This document shows, one piece after another, positions 1-5,912 of a DNA stretch of 5,912 nt. Under the pieces are notes generated by a model, which searched no databases, was not told the origin of the DNA, and saw nothing but the letters and a program-made list of their open reading frames with translations. The position numbers and the translations under genes were made by a program. How positions within the stretch are numbered: the first letter of the stretch is position 1; each line of letters opens with the position of its first letter. This DNA comes from Clostridia bacterium (lineage in GTDB: Bacteria > Bacillota > Clostridia > Oscillospirales > CAG-272). The stretch is taken from positions 1 through 5,912 of the forward strand of contig JAFOAB010000149.1 of the NCBI GenBank assembly GCA_017382555.1, given 5' to 3'.

Positions 1-1
1 A

Positions 2-1525
2 AGAAGCGCCGCAACGGGCAGCGAAACGCTGTTAAGGCTTCTTTGCTCCAACCCCGGAACGGAGGTTCCCTTTACCTATTCCTATAACGAATCGGGCGTA
101 TTTTATTACTCCCTGAATGCCGAAACCGCAGAGGGACGCAAGTATATACGCGCCGCGATAAGCTTCCTTTCCGACCTTCTCGGCGGAAGCGACTACGCAA
201 TCTACGGCTTTGTGCTTGGCAAGAATATAGAAAAAAGCGGCGAATACAATTTTATGGGCGCGGATTATCCGCTTGACAGGTATGCGGAAAATTATCTGAT
301 TGCACTGCGCACCGTATATGCCGTAGCCAAGGAAAAGAACCCCGGCGCACGCGTGTTTGCGGGTCTGGGCGGTGAATGGGAAAACCAAAGCGTGGGACGC
401 AAGTTCCTGTTCCCCGATTACGATGCGTATTTACTGCTCGAAACGCTTGCCGCAAGAGCGACTGCGGAGGGCGGCGTTAATTTCTCCGTGCTTGCGGAAT
501 CGGGCGAGAAGCCCAAAAGCTTTACGGACGGCCCCTCGGTTTTCGGCGGCACCGACAGCTTTGAGTTTCTTTGCGAGCTTGCGGACAGCTTCGGCGCCGT
601 CAATGCAAGCCCCGTGTTTATGTGGACACCGATGGGCGGCTCCTCCTGCACCGCATTTGCATATCTTTACTACAGCGCCCTCTTTAAGGGTGCCGAGGCA
701 TTTATACTCGATCTGACTGCCGCCGCAAAGGTAACGGATAGGGACGCGCTCATCTCTCTTGCAGGGAAGATAGACACCGTTAAAACGCTTGTGGAATCCG
801 CACCGTATCTTGCGGATGCGGGCATAAGCGCAAACGAAATAGAGGGCTACGCTCCCGAAAAGCTTGTTCTGCGCGATATCAGAGACGGGGAGCTTACCGT
901 TGTTCCCACGATACAGCCTATCGGCTCCGTAATTTTCCGTGATTATACAAAAAAGAGCGCTACACCCGACCTTGTGAGATGCGAAAGCTGTCCCGTATAC
1001 GGCTACGGTGCGGAGTATGCGCTGTGCGAGTTTACCGCATCGGAGACAAATGACTGCGCGGCGGTAATTCCCATTAACGGCACAAACGAGCTAAGCATTG
1101 CCGACGTGCTGTTTTTCGACATTGCACTTGATTACGACGGAATAAAGACCGTTACCGTCTCCGTTTGCGGAAACGGGGTGGAAAGGCAGTACAGCGCATC
1201 GCTTTCACGCGGCAGCTACCGCCTTTACACAAACGAGATAATTCCGCAGGGCGAGGGTGAATATATCACCGTCTCCCTTTCGGGTGAGGGCAAGGTTTAC
1301 CTTTACCGCATTGGCGGTGAAAGCGCAACCAAGTTCTCAAGCCGTCTTTCCGTCCTGCTCAGCGAGGCGAGGGGAACGGATAAGCCCCTTGACAGCAATG
1401 CAGAGGGCTATTGGGGAATATTCCTTTGCATACTTACTCTCATATCCGCCGCAACGGCGGTAATGATGCGCCGTTCCTCCTCTTATATGAAGGAAACGGC
1501 AGAAGGAAAAAGCTCCGAAAATTAA
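2..1525 (+). CDS. DUF5722-like glycoside-hydrolase-fold protein, membrane-anchored, 5' end missing
   Basis: The reading frame is open from base 2, so the true start lies upstream; 507 residues are visible. The GTG at 212 is internal, because in-frame coding continues before it. Visible residues about 60-235 resemble DUF5722 proteins, whose fold is a TIM barrel related to glycoside hydrolases: a strand YAIYGFVLGKN, then NFMG, then an ALRTVYAVAKEKNPGARVF segment, later a YYSALFKGAEAFIL strand. Where I recall family members having an Asn-Glu pair this protein has Lys-Asn (residues 74-75), and where they have a Ser-Glu strand end it has FMWTPMG (bases 617-640), so catalysis is doubtful. Residues about 330-440 look like an all-beta, possibly carbohydrate-binding, domain. 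A hydrophobic helix (residues 471-489, bases 1412-1468) followed by RRSSSY and a short charged tail predicts a C-terminal anchor with the main body outside the cell. The family call is from memory of motifs. That it is a coding gene is nearly certain; the function is unknown. Confidence 0.72.
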   Translation, partial: RSAATGSETLLRLLCSNPGTEVPFTYSYNESGVFYYSLNAETAEGRKYIRAAISFLSDLLGGSDYAIYGFVLGKNIEKSGEYNFMGADYPLDRYAENYLIALRTVYAVAKEKNPGARVFAGLGGEWENQSVGRKFLFPDYDAYLLLETLAARATAEGGVNFSVLAESGEKPKSFTDGPSVFGGTDSFEFLCELADSFGAVNASPVFMWTPMGGSSCTAFAYLYYSALFKGAEAFILDLTAAAKVTDRDALISLAGKIDTVKTLVESAPYLADAGISANEIEGYAPEKLVLRDIRDGELTVVPTIQPIGSVIFRDYTKKSATPDLVRCESCPVYGYGAEYALCEFTASETNDCAAVIPINGTNELSIADVLFFDIALDYDGIKTVTVSVCGNGVERQYSASLSRGSYRLYTNEIIPQGEGEYITVSLSGEGKVYLYRIGGESATKFSSRLSVLLSEARGTDKPLDSNAEGYWGIFLCILTLISAATAVMMRRSSSYMKETAEGKSSEN

Positions 1526-1530
1526 GGAGG
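1524..1530 (+). promoter_or_regulatory. Shine-Dalgarno site of the AlbA_2-domain gene
   Basis: AAGGAGG begins within the TAA stop codon of the preceding gene and lies 5 bases before the ATG at 1536. The overlap of the stop codon with the ribosome binding site suggests translational coupling and fixes the start choice. Confidence 0.85.
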
Positions 1531-1535
1531 CCGTT

Positions 1536-2009
1536 ATGATCGATCTCTCCAAGCTTGATAAACACCGCGAGACGGATCGCATAGAGGCAAAAAGGGCGCT
1601 CGGCGGTCTGCCCGAAAGCATATGGGAAACGTATTCTGCCTTTGCGAACACGCGCGGCGGCACCATACTGCTTGGGGTGGAGGAATACGGCGACAAAAGC
1701 CTGCATCCCATAGACATCGCATATCCCGAGGAAATGGTTGCCGAATTTCTTGTCGGTCTTAACGATAAAAAACGAGTCAGCGCAAACATCCTCGGCGCGG
1801 ACGATATCAGTATAGAGCTTGTTGACGGAAAGCGCATTATCGTCATCCGTGTTCCGAGCGCGGAGGGGGACGATTATCCCGTTTATATAAACGGAGACCC
1901 GATAAACGGTGCGTACGTCCGCATAGGCGAGGCCGACCATAAAATTAATTCCGCGAGCTTAAGCGCAGCGGAGCTTGCCGCGATAGACTCCATCCGAAGG
2001 GAGAAATAA
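1536..2009 (+). CDS. Small stand-alone Schlafen/AlbA_2-type domain protein
   Basis: This 157-residue protein corresponds almost entirely to an AlbA_2 (Schlafen AlbA_2, formerly divergent AAA-4, PF04326) domain. Diagnostic stretches are RETDRIEAKRALGG (residues 11-24), LPESIWETYSAFANTRGG (25-42) and ILLGVEE (44-50), then strands IIVIRVPSAE (101-110) and the VYINGDPINGAYVRIGE segment (116-132). Most family proteins are several hundred residues long and carry a winged-helix or ATPase-like C-terminal part; none is present here, and the stop is followed at once by the next ATG. Glu12 and Glu17 have the same five-residue spacing as the first two carboxylates of the Schlafen RNase active site, with acidic Glu49/Glu50 as candidates for a third. 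The family is linked to nucleic-acid binding and, in some animal Schlafens, RNA cleavage; activity here is inference. No signal peptide or membrane segment is seen, so it should be cytoplasmic. It is probably co-translated with the zinc-ribbon gene. Confidence 0.88.
   Translation: MIDLSKLDKHRETDRIEAKRALGGLPESIWETYSAFANTRGGTILLGVEEYGDKSLHPIDIAYPEEMVAEFLVGLNDKKRVSANILGADDISIELVDGKRIIVIRVPSAEGDDYPVYINGDPINGAYVRIGEADHKINSASLSAAELAAIDSIRREK
1997..2003 (+). promoter_or_regulatory. Shine-Dalgarno site of the zinc-ribbon gene
   Basis: AAGGGAG lies inside the last codons of the AlbA_2 gene, 6 bases before the ATG at 2010. The upstream stop TAA directly abuts that ATG, which supports coupled translation of the two genes. 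Confidence 0.7.
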
Positions 2010-3116
2010 ATGGAAAAGGTATTAAGCTACAAATGCCCCGCCTGCGATGCACCGCTTTCCTATGACGGAAAAGCGGAAAGGATGCATTGCGAATACTGCG
2101 ACAGCACCTTTGAAATAGAGGGTGTTAAGGCGTATAACGAGGGCTTTGGCAAAACGGAATGCAAGGACATTCCCACCGAAATTGACACACCGACCGACGT
2201 ACACGGCGAGTGGACGGACGAGGAGACCGAAAGCATCGGCATATTCACCTGCCCCTCCTGCGGCGGCGAATTGATGTTTGACGAAAACACGGTAGCCTCC
2301 TCCTGCCCGTACTGCGGTAATCCCGCAATGGCAAAGCACCGCCTTGAGGGTAAATTGAAGCCCGCATTCGTCCTTCCCTTTAAGGTAACTAAGGACGAGG
2401 CAAAGGCGGCACTTGTGAAATTCACGAAGAAAAAGCTACTCCTGCCGAAAAATTATTTGACGGAAAACAAGCTCGATTCCATCAAGGGAATCTACATCCC
2501 CTTCTGGCTTTACTCCGGAAAGGCGGATGCGAATGCGCAGTACAGCGCACAGCGCGTGTTTACCACCCGTACCTCGAAATACGATATCATACGCACCGAT
2601 TACTTCCGCCTTGAGCGCGAGGGCGCATTTGACTTTGCAAATCTTGCAGTTGACGGTGCCTCCGATATGAACGACGCGCTTATGGACTCGCTGGAGCCTT
2701 TCGACTTTTCCAAGGCGGAGGAATTTTCCGCCGCTTATCTTGCGGGCTATATGGCAAACAAATACGATCTTACAAGTGACGATTGTCTGCACCGCGCAAG
2801 CGGCAGAGTGAAAACCTCCGCGGACGGCCTACTGCGCTCCACCGTAAACGGCTACACAAGCGTTGTACGCACATCGGGCAATATGCACCTGCACGACGTG
2901 GATGCAAAATACGTTCTGCTTCCCGCATGGCTGCTCGTAACGCGCTACAAGGATAAAAAATACACCTTTGCAATGAACGGTCAAACGGGCAAGTTCATCG
3001 GTGAGCTACCGGTAAGCCGTAAGCGTTTTTGGGGCTTTACTGCGCTGTTTACGCTAGGCATCTCCGCCGTTCTTTACATACTCTATGTGCTGATGGTCAT
3101 GGGAGGTGTAATGTGA
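2010..3116 (+). CDS. Double zinc-ribbon, C-terminally anchored membrane protein (YdjG-like)
   Basis: This 368-residue protein opens with two zinc ribbons: Cys9-x2-Cys12 with Cys27-x2-Cys30, and Cys81-x2-Cys84 with Cys99-x2-Cys102. A central region follows (about 115-335) with motifs typical of this family, such as LKPAFVLPFKVTKDEA, GIYIPFWLYSG and VLLPAWLLVTRYKDKKYTF. A single hydrophobic helix at about 341-364 leaves only a few residues after it, so the bulk of the protein is probably cytoplasmic and tail-anchored. Such proteins are often labelled TFIIB-type zinc ribbon proteins, or wrongly as PriA helicase, because of the ribbons; no helicase motif is visible. The order zinc ribbon, TPM, SPFH matches the B. 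subtilis YdjG-YdjH-YdjI set, where the proteins act in membrane stress response with a PspA homologue. Start: ATG directly after the preceding stop, with a good ribosome binding site. The molecular function is not established. Confidence 0.9.
   Translation: MEKVLSYKCPACDAPLSYDGKAERMHCEYCDSTFEIEGVKAYNEGFGKTECKDIPTEIDTPTDVHGEWTDEETESIGIFTCPSCGGELMFDENTVASSCPYCGNPAMAKHRLEGKLKPAFVLPFKVTKDEAKAALVKFTKKKLLLPKNYLTENKLDSIKGIYIPFWLYSGKADANAQYSAQRVFTTRTSKYDIIRTDYFRLEREGAFDFANLAVDGASDMNDALMDSLEPFDFSKAEEFSAAYLAGYMANKYDLTSDDCLHRASGRVKTSADGLLRSTVNGYTSVVRTSGNMHLHDVDAKYVLLPAWLLVTRYKDKKYTFAMNGQTGKFIGELPVSRKRFWGFTALFTLGISAVLYILYVLMVMGGVM
3101..3108 (+). promoter_or_regulatory. Shine-Dalgarno site that decides the TPM gene start
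   Basis: GGGAGGTG sits within the last codons of the zinc-ribbon gene (encoding part of its GGVM tail), 7 bases before the ATG at 3116. It favours 3116 over the in-frame upstream ATG at 3029, which would add residues with no signal-peptide character inside the previous gene. Confidence 0.8.
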
Positions 3117-3901
3117 TGAAAAGATTAATTTTGATCGCACTCCTCATCCTCTCCCTTGCCGTAGCTCCCGTCTCGGCATTTGCCGCATCCGCCTCCGTTA
3201 TCGACGACGCGGACCTGCTTACCGATATTGAGGAAGCACAGCTTGCCGCATCTGCGGATAAGCTTCGCGCACGCGGCTTTGATATCGTTATCCTCACGAT
3301 GACGGGCGACTTCGGCGGTAAAAGCGTTGTTCGTTACGCGGACGATTATTTTGATTATAACGGCTACGGTGTCGGCGCTGACCATACGGGTGTTCTGCTG
3401 CTTGTCAATATGACGACGCGCGACGTCTACGTATCCACCTCGGGCAAGGCAATACGCGCATTTACCGATTACGGCATCGATACGCTGCTTGACGAGATAA
3501 CGCCGTACCTTGCGCTCGGTGAATACGCCGATGGCTTCGAAAGCTTTTTTGAAATGGCGGATTCCTTTATTACCGCTTACGAAAACGGTACCCCCATCGA
3601 CATTCCCACGCAAAGCAATGCGGATAGGCTTATATCCGCAATCCCCGTGTGCCTTATTATAGGTGCGGTAATTGCGCTGATAGTAACGCTATCCCTCAAG
3701 CGCGGCATGAATACCGTACGCGCAAGCAAGGACGCCGCGTATGCGGTAGACAGAAGCAGCTTCAACCTCTCAAGGCAGTATGACGTATACCTCTACTCCA
3801 GAACGCGCCGCATACCGAGGAACGATTCCTCCTCCGGCGGCTCGTCCACACACCGCTCCTCCTCCGGCAGAAGCCACGGTGGCGGCGGCAGAAAATTCTG
3901 A
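3116..3901 (+). CDS. TPM-domain protein with signal peptide and one membrane helix (YdjH-like)
   Basis: The protein has 261 residues if started at the ATG that overlaps the previous stop (TGATG). Residues 1 to about 23 form a signal peptide: MKRL, a leucine-rich core, then VSAFA before a likely cleavage point. Residues about 27-156 are a TPM domain (PF04536): VIDDADLLTDIEEAQL, the strand DIVILTM, DDYFDYNGYGVGADHTG, then VLLLVNMTTRDVYVSTSG. TPM domains are found in thylakoid and bacterial envelope proteins, and some have phosphatase activity; which residues would matter here I cannot say. A second hydrophobic helix lies at about 172-193, followed by a basic tail of about 68 residues ending in a Ser/Gly-rich stretch (SSSGGSSTHRSSSG) and HGGGGRKF, typical of this family. 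Predicted topology: TPM domain outside, tail inside. Overlapping translation with the zinc-ribbon gene suggests the two products work together. Confidence 0.9.
   Translation: MKRLILIALLILSLAVAPVSAFAASASVIDDADLLTDIEEAQLAASADKLRARGFDIVILTMTGDFGGKSVVRYADDYFDYNGYGVGADHTGVLLLVNMTTRDVYVSTSGKAIRAFTDYGIDTLLDEITPYLALGEYADGFESFFEMADSFITAYENGTPIDIPTQSNADRLISAIPVCLIIGAVIALIVTLSLKRGMNTVRASKDAAYAVDRSSFNLSRQYDVYLYSRTRRIPRNDSSSGGSSTHRSSSGRSHGGGGRKF
3827..3868 (+). repeat. Two 12-bp direct copies in the Ser/Gly tail of the TPM gene
   Basis: TCCTCCTCCGGC occurs at 3827-3838 and again at 3857-3868, in the same reading frame, encoding part of the Ser-Ser-Ser-Gly runs of the C-terminal tail. It reflects low-complexity coding sequence rather than a separate element. 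Confidence 0.6.
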
Positions 3902-3920
3902 TAACAATCATTCTTTTTAC

Positions 3921-3927
3921 AAAGGAG
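3921..3927 (+). promoter_or_regulatory. Shine-Dalgarno site of the SPFH gene
   Basis: AAAGGAG lies 7 bases before the ATG at 3935 within the 33-base gap that follows the TPM gene. The rest of the gap is AT-rich and shows no hairpin plus T-tract and no convincing promoter, so readthrough from the genes upstream is expected. Confidence 0.8.
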
Positions 3928-3934
3928 AAAAAAT

Positions 3935-5251
3935 ATGGGACTTATTAAAGCTATCGTAGGCGCCGCAGGCGGCGTGCTTGCAGATCAGTGGAAGGAATAT
4001 TTCTACTGCGATTCAATCAGCGAGGGTGTGCTTGTAACCAAGGGCGAAAAGCGCATATCCACCCGTCGCTCCTCCAACACCAAGGGCGAGGATAACATAA
4101 TCTCAAACGGTGCAGTTATTGCCATTAACGACGGCCAGTGTATGATGATCGTGGAGCAGGGCAAGGTTGTTGAGCTTTGCGCAGAGCCCGGCGAATTCGT
4201 TTGGGACAGCTCCACCGAGCCGTCCATATTTACAGGCAAGCTCGGTACCGCTGTGCTTGATTCCTTCAAGACCATCGGCAAGCGCTTTACGTTTGGCGGT
4301 GACACCGCAAAGGATCAGCGCGTTTACTACGTAAACACCAAGGAGATAATCGGCAATAAATACGGCACCGCCACCCCCATTCCCTTCCGCTTTATCGACA
4401 GAAATCTCGGTCTTGATATAGACATCTCCCTCCGTTGCAACGGTGAGTTCTCCTACAAGGTAACGGACCCTGTGCTCTTCTACACCAACGTATGCGGTAA
4501 CGTAAGCGACGATTACGAGAGAAGCCGTATCGACAGTATGCTTAAAAGCGAGCTTCTTTCCGCACTTCAGCCCGCGTTCGGTAAGTTTGCGGATACGGGA
4601 CTGCGCTACTCCGCGCTTCCCGCACACACCCTTGAAATTTCCGATGAGCTGAACCGCATCCTTTCCGCCAAGTGGGCAAAGCTTCGCGGTCTCAGCGTTG
4701 TTTCCTTCAACATCAATTCAGTATCCATCTCCCCCGATGACGAGAAAATGATACAGGATCTGCAGAAGAAGGCTGTTCTTCGCGATCCCGGTATGGCGGC
4801 CGCTACTCTTGCTGGCGCACAGGCAGAGGCTATGCAGTCTGCCGCCAAAAATTCAGCCGGCGCTATGACGGGCTTTATGGGCTTCGGTATGGCACAGAAT
4901 GCGGGCGGCGTACGCGCAGAGGACCTCTACCGTATGGCAGGCGAGCAGAAGAAGGCAGCACCCGAAGCACCCGCCGCAAGCGGCTGGACGTGTGCGTGCG
5001 GTGAGAGCGGCAATAGCGGAAAGTTCTGCGTTTCCTGCGGCGCAAAGAAGCCCGAGGCGGACGGCTGGGTATGTCCCGCGTGCGGACACACCTGCAAGGG
5101 CAAGTTCTGCCCCGAGTGCGGAGCAAAGAAGCCCGCAGGCGCTCCCCTCTACCGTTGCGATAAGTGCGGCTGGGAGCCCGCAGACCCCAAAAATCCCCCC
5201 AAGTTCTGCCCCGAATGCGGCGACAGATTTGACGAAAGCGACATCAAGTAA
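3935..5251 (+). CDS. SPFH-domain protein with three C-terminal zinc ribbons (YdjI-like, COG4260 type)
   Basis: This 438-residue protein belongs to the stomatin/prohibitin/flotillin superfamily, in the branch with C-terminal zinc ribbons often misnamed virion core protein. Residues 1-20 are a mildly hydrophobic N-terminus without a clear transmembrane helix. The SPFH region spans about 25-265: SEGVLVTKGEKRIS, AVIAINDGQCMMIVEQGKVV, the PGEFVWD turn, KRFTFGG and VYYVNTKEIIGNKYGT. A helical, Ala/Gln-rich segment follows (about 266-310), then an Ala/Gly/Met-rich linker (about 311-350). Three ribbons end the protein: Cys353/355 with Cys365/368, Cys380/383 with Cys392/395, and Cys408/411 with Cys425/428. 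SPFH proteins oligomerise on membranes and scaffold microdomains; B. subtilis YdjI is needed to place PspA at the membrane. A scaffold role for the gene set is therefore likely by homology. The gene prefers AAG for lysine (28 of 34 by my hand count), which may indicate stronger expression. Confidence 0.92.
   Translation: MGLIKAIVGAAGGVLADQWKEYFYCDSISEGVLVTKGEKRISTRRSSNTKGEDNIISNGAVIAINDGQCMMIVEQGKVVELCAEPGEFVWDSSTEPSIFTGKLGTAVLDSFKTIGKRFTFGGDTAKDQRVYYVNTKEIIGNKYGTATPIPFRFIDRNLGLDIDISLRCNGEFSYKVTDPVLFYTNVCGNVSDDYERSRIDSMLKSELLSALQPAFGKFADTGLRYSALPAHTLEISDELNRILSAKWAKLRGLSVVSFNINSVSISPDDEKMIQDLQKKAVLRDPGMAAATLAGAQAEAMQSAAKNSAGAMTGFMGFGMAQNAGGVRAEDLYRMAGEQKKAAPEAPAASGWTCACGESGNSGKFCVSCGAKKPEADGWVCPACGHTCKGKFCPECGAKKPAGAPLYRCDKCGWEPADPKNPPKFCPECGDRFDESDIK
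5018..5140 (+). repeat. Tandem zinc-ribbon half-repeat inside the SPFH gene
   Basis: Bases 5018-5059 and 5099-5140 encode near-identical 14-residue units (GKFCVSCGAKKPEA and GKFCPECGAKKPAG) offset by 81 bases, or 27 residues. A partial third copy, KFCPECG, starts at base 5201, 33 residues after the second. The pattern indicates internal duplication of the ribbon module. Confidence 0.7.
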
Positions 5252-5275
5252 TCGATTATTCCCAAGTAATTAAGG

Positions 5276-5282
5276 AAGGAGG
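5276..5282 (+). promoter_or_regulatory. Shine-Dalgarno site that decides the GTG start of the last gene
   Basis: AAGGAGG lies 9 bases before GTG at 5292 in the 40-base gap after the SPFH gene. No ATG in the same frame lies nearby, so GTG is the likely initiator. The gap shows no terminator-like hairpin. Confidence 0.75.
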
Positions 5283-5291
5283 TAAACGACA

Positions 5292-5912
5292 GTGAACGGC
5301 AACGCAACGCTCTTTGACAGAATAAGAGACGCAAGCCCCGTAATTTCCGCAATCGTGAGATTCCAGAATTCTGCCGTCTACCCCTTCCTTTTTGCCGTTT
5401 TATGCGCAATTTCCGGCGCAAACGGCAAGGAAATTTACCTCCCGATCATTTACCTGCTCACCGCGCTCAGCGTTTTCGGCGGACTTTTTTCCTCCGATCT
5501 GAAGGTTTTTCTCGTTCCCGCTTTTCTCATTTACTATTCGATAGGTATGGACGTCCCGCCGGAGCATTACCAGCGTTGGGAGTTTAACTATCGACCGATG
5601 TTCGATATGTCCTCGCTTCCGCATTTTCTTTTCTGTCTTGCGCTTATCATTGCAACGCTTGTATACAGACTTACGCGCCCCAACGTAAGGCAAATAATAA
5701 GAAAGCGCGGGATTTTTTTATCAGGTATATTGCTTATCGACGCGGCCCTGCTGTTAAACGGCGCGTTCTCGCCCGATTGGCATATTGCAAATCTCGGCTA
5801 CGCACTGCTCACCGCAATACCGCTTACCTTATTCTACTGTCTGTTCCTCGCCGTTATCGGAAGCTCCGATGGCGGCATCACTTATGCCTGCAGAACGCTT
5901 ACTGCGCTCGGC
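5292..5912 (+). CDS. Polytopic membrane protein of unknown function, 3' end missing
   Basis: The frame runs from GTG at 5292 without a stop to the last base of the window, giving 207 residues of an incomplete protein. About six hydrophobic segments are visible at residues 27-42, 48-66, 70-86, 108-127, 140-158 and 165-188, so it is an integral membrane protein. Between the third and fourth segments lies a polar loop containing MDVPPEHYQRWEFNYRP. The fourth and fifth helices flank a basic stretch (RLTRPNVRQIIRKRG), which is probably cytoplasmic. I do not recognise the family. The many helices and loop sizes would be compatible with an O-antigen ligase/polymerase-like or other envelope-polymer protein, but nothing visible proves that. 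It follows the SPFH gene by 40 bases on the same strand with its own strong ribosome binding site and could be the last member of the operon or the start of an unrelated unit. Confidence 0.75.
   Translation, partial: MNGNATLFDRIRDASPVISAIVRFQNSAVYPFLFAVLCAISGANGKEIYLPIIYLLTALSVFGGLFSSDLKVFLVPAFLIYYSIGMDVPPEHYQRWEFNYRPMFDMSSLPHFLFCLALIIATLVYRLTRPNVRQIIRKRGIFLSGILLIDAALLLNGAFSPDWHIANLGYALLTAIPLTLFYCLFLAVIGSSDGGITYACRTLTALG

Noticed and set aside
212..214. GTG as the start of the first gene
   Set aside because: The same frame is open and protein-like from base 2, with a segment that fits the same domain, so this codon is an internal valine.
1446..1460. Perfect 6-bp stem with 3-base loop (CCGCCG / CGGCGG)
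   Set aside because: It lies inside the coding sequence of the membrane helix and has no T-tract after it, so it is not a terminator.
1440..1940. Long open frames on the minus strand (also 3125-3613 and 4103-4627)
   Set aside because: They lie antisense to well-supported genes, lack ribosome binding sites and recognisable motifs, and are explained by the codon bias of the plus-strand genes.
3029..3115. In-frame upstream ATG for the TPM gene, adding 29 residues
   Set aside because: The extension lies wholly inside the zinc-ribbon gene, would hide the signal peptide, and lacks a suitable ribosome binding site; the ATG at 3116 has GGGAGGTG at good spacing.
3857..3927. CTCCTCC in the TPM tail as a possible sequestering partner for the AAAGGAG site of the SPFH gene
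   Set aside because: Only about five consecutive base pairs could form across a large loop, and the CTCC runs are explained by serine codons.
5249..5258. 10-bp palindrome TAATCGATTA covering the stop codon of the SPFH gene
   Set aside because: It is short, AT-rich, does not extend beyond 10 bp and has no nearby promoter; chance is the simplest explanation without conservation data.
4899..5273. Plus-strand open frame overlapping the zinc ribbons in another frame
   Set aside because: Its Arg/Ala/Pro-rich translation has no recognisable domain, whereas the main frame shows three clear zinc ribbons.

Overview
The window reads as a gene-dense, single-strand stretch from a Bacillota genome, most likely an anaerobic clostridial (possibly gut) lineage. 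The reasons are roughly balanced base composition by eye, strong Shine-Dalgarno sequences of the AAGGAGG type before most genes, very short gaps between genes, and gene families typical of Clostridia. No rRNA, tRNA, CRISPR array or mobile element is visible. The taxonomic call is an inference.

Layout, all on the plus strand: (1) bases 2-1525 hold the 3' part of a membrane-anchored, DUF5722-like (TIM-barrel glycoside-hydrolase-like) protein that seems to lack the usual catalytic glutamates. (2) 1536-2009 is a small stand-alone Schlafen/AlbA_2-type domain protein. (3) 2010-3116 is a protein with two zinc ribbons and a single C-terminal membrane anchor (YdjG-like). (4) 3116-3901 is a secreted or membrane-anchored TPM-domain protein (YdjH-like). 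(5) 3935-5251 is an SPFH-domain protein with three C-terminal zinc ribbons (YdjI-like, COG4260 type). (6) 5292 to the window end is the N-terminal part of a polytopic membrane protein that starts at GTG.

Genes 2 to 5 look co-transcribed: 10 bp between genes 1 and 2, no gap between 2 and 3, a 1-bp overlap between 3 and 4, and 33 bp between 4 and 5. No terminator or convincing promoter is visible in any gap, so gene 1 and gene 6 may belong to the same transcript. Genes 3, 4 and 5 match in order and architecture the YdjG-YdjH-YdjI set of Bacillus subtilis. There the genes follow a pspA homologue (ydjF), and the SPFH protein helps place PspA at the membrane. No pspA-like gene lies in this window. 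The AlbA_2 protein takes the position just upstream of the set, and that is the most interesting feature. A plausible working picture is a membrane-surveillance or membrane-organising complex: TPM domain outside, zinc-ribbon proteins and SPFH scaffold inside, and a possible nucleic-acid-binding partner encoded in the same operon.
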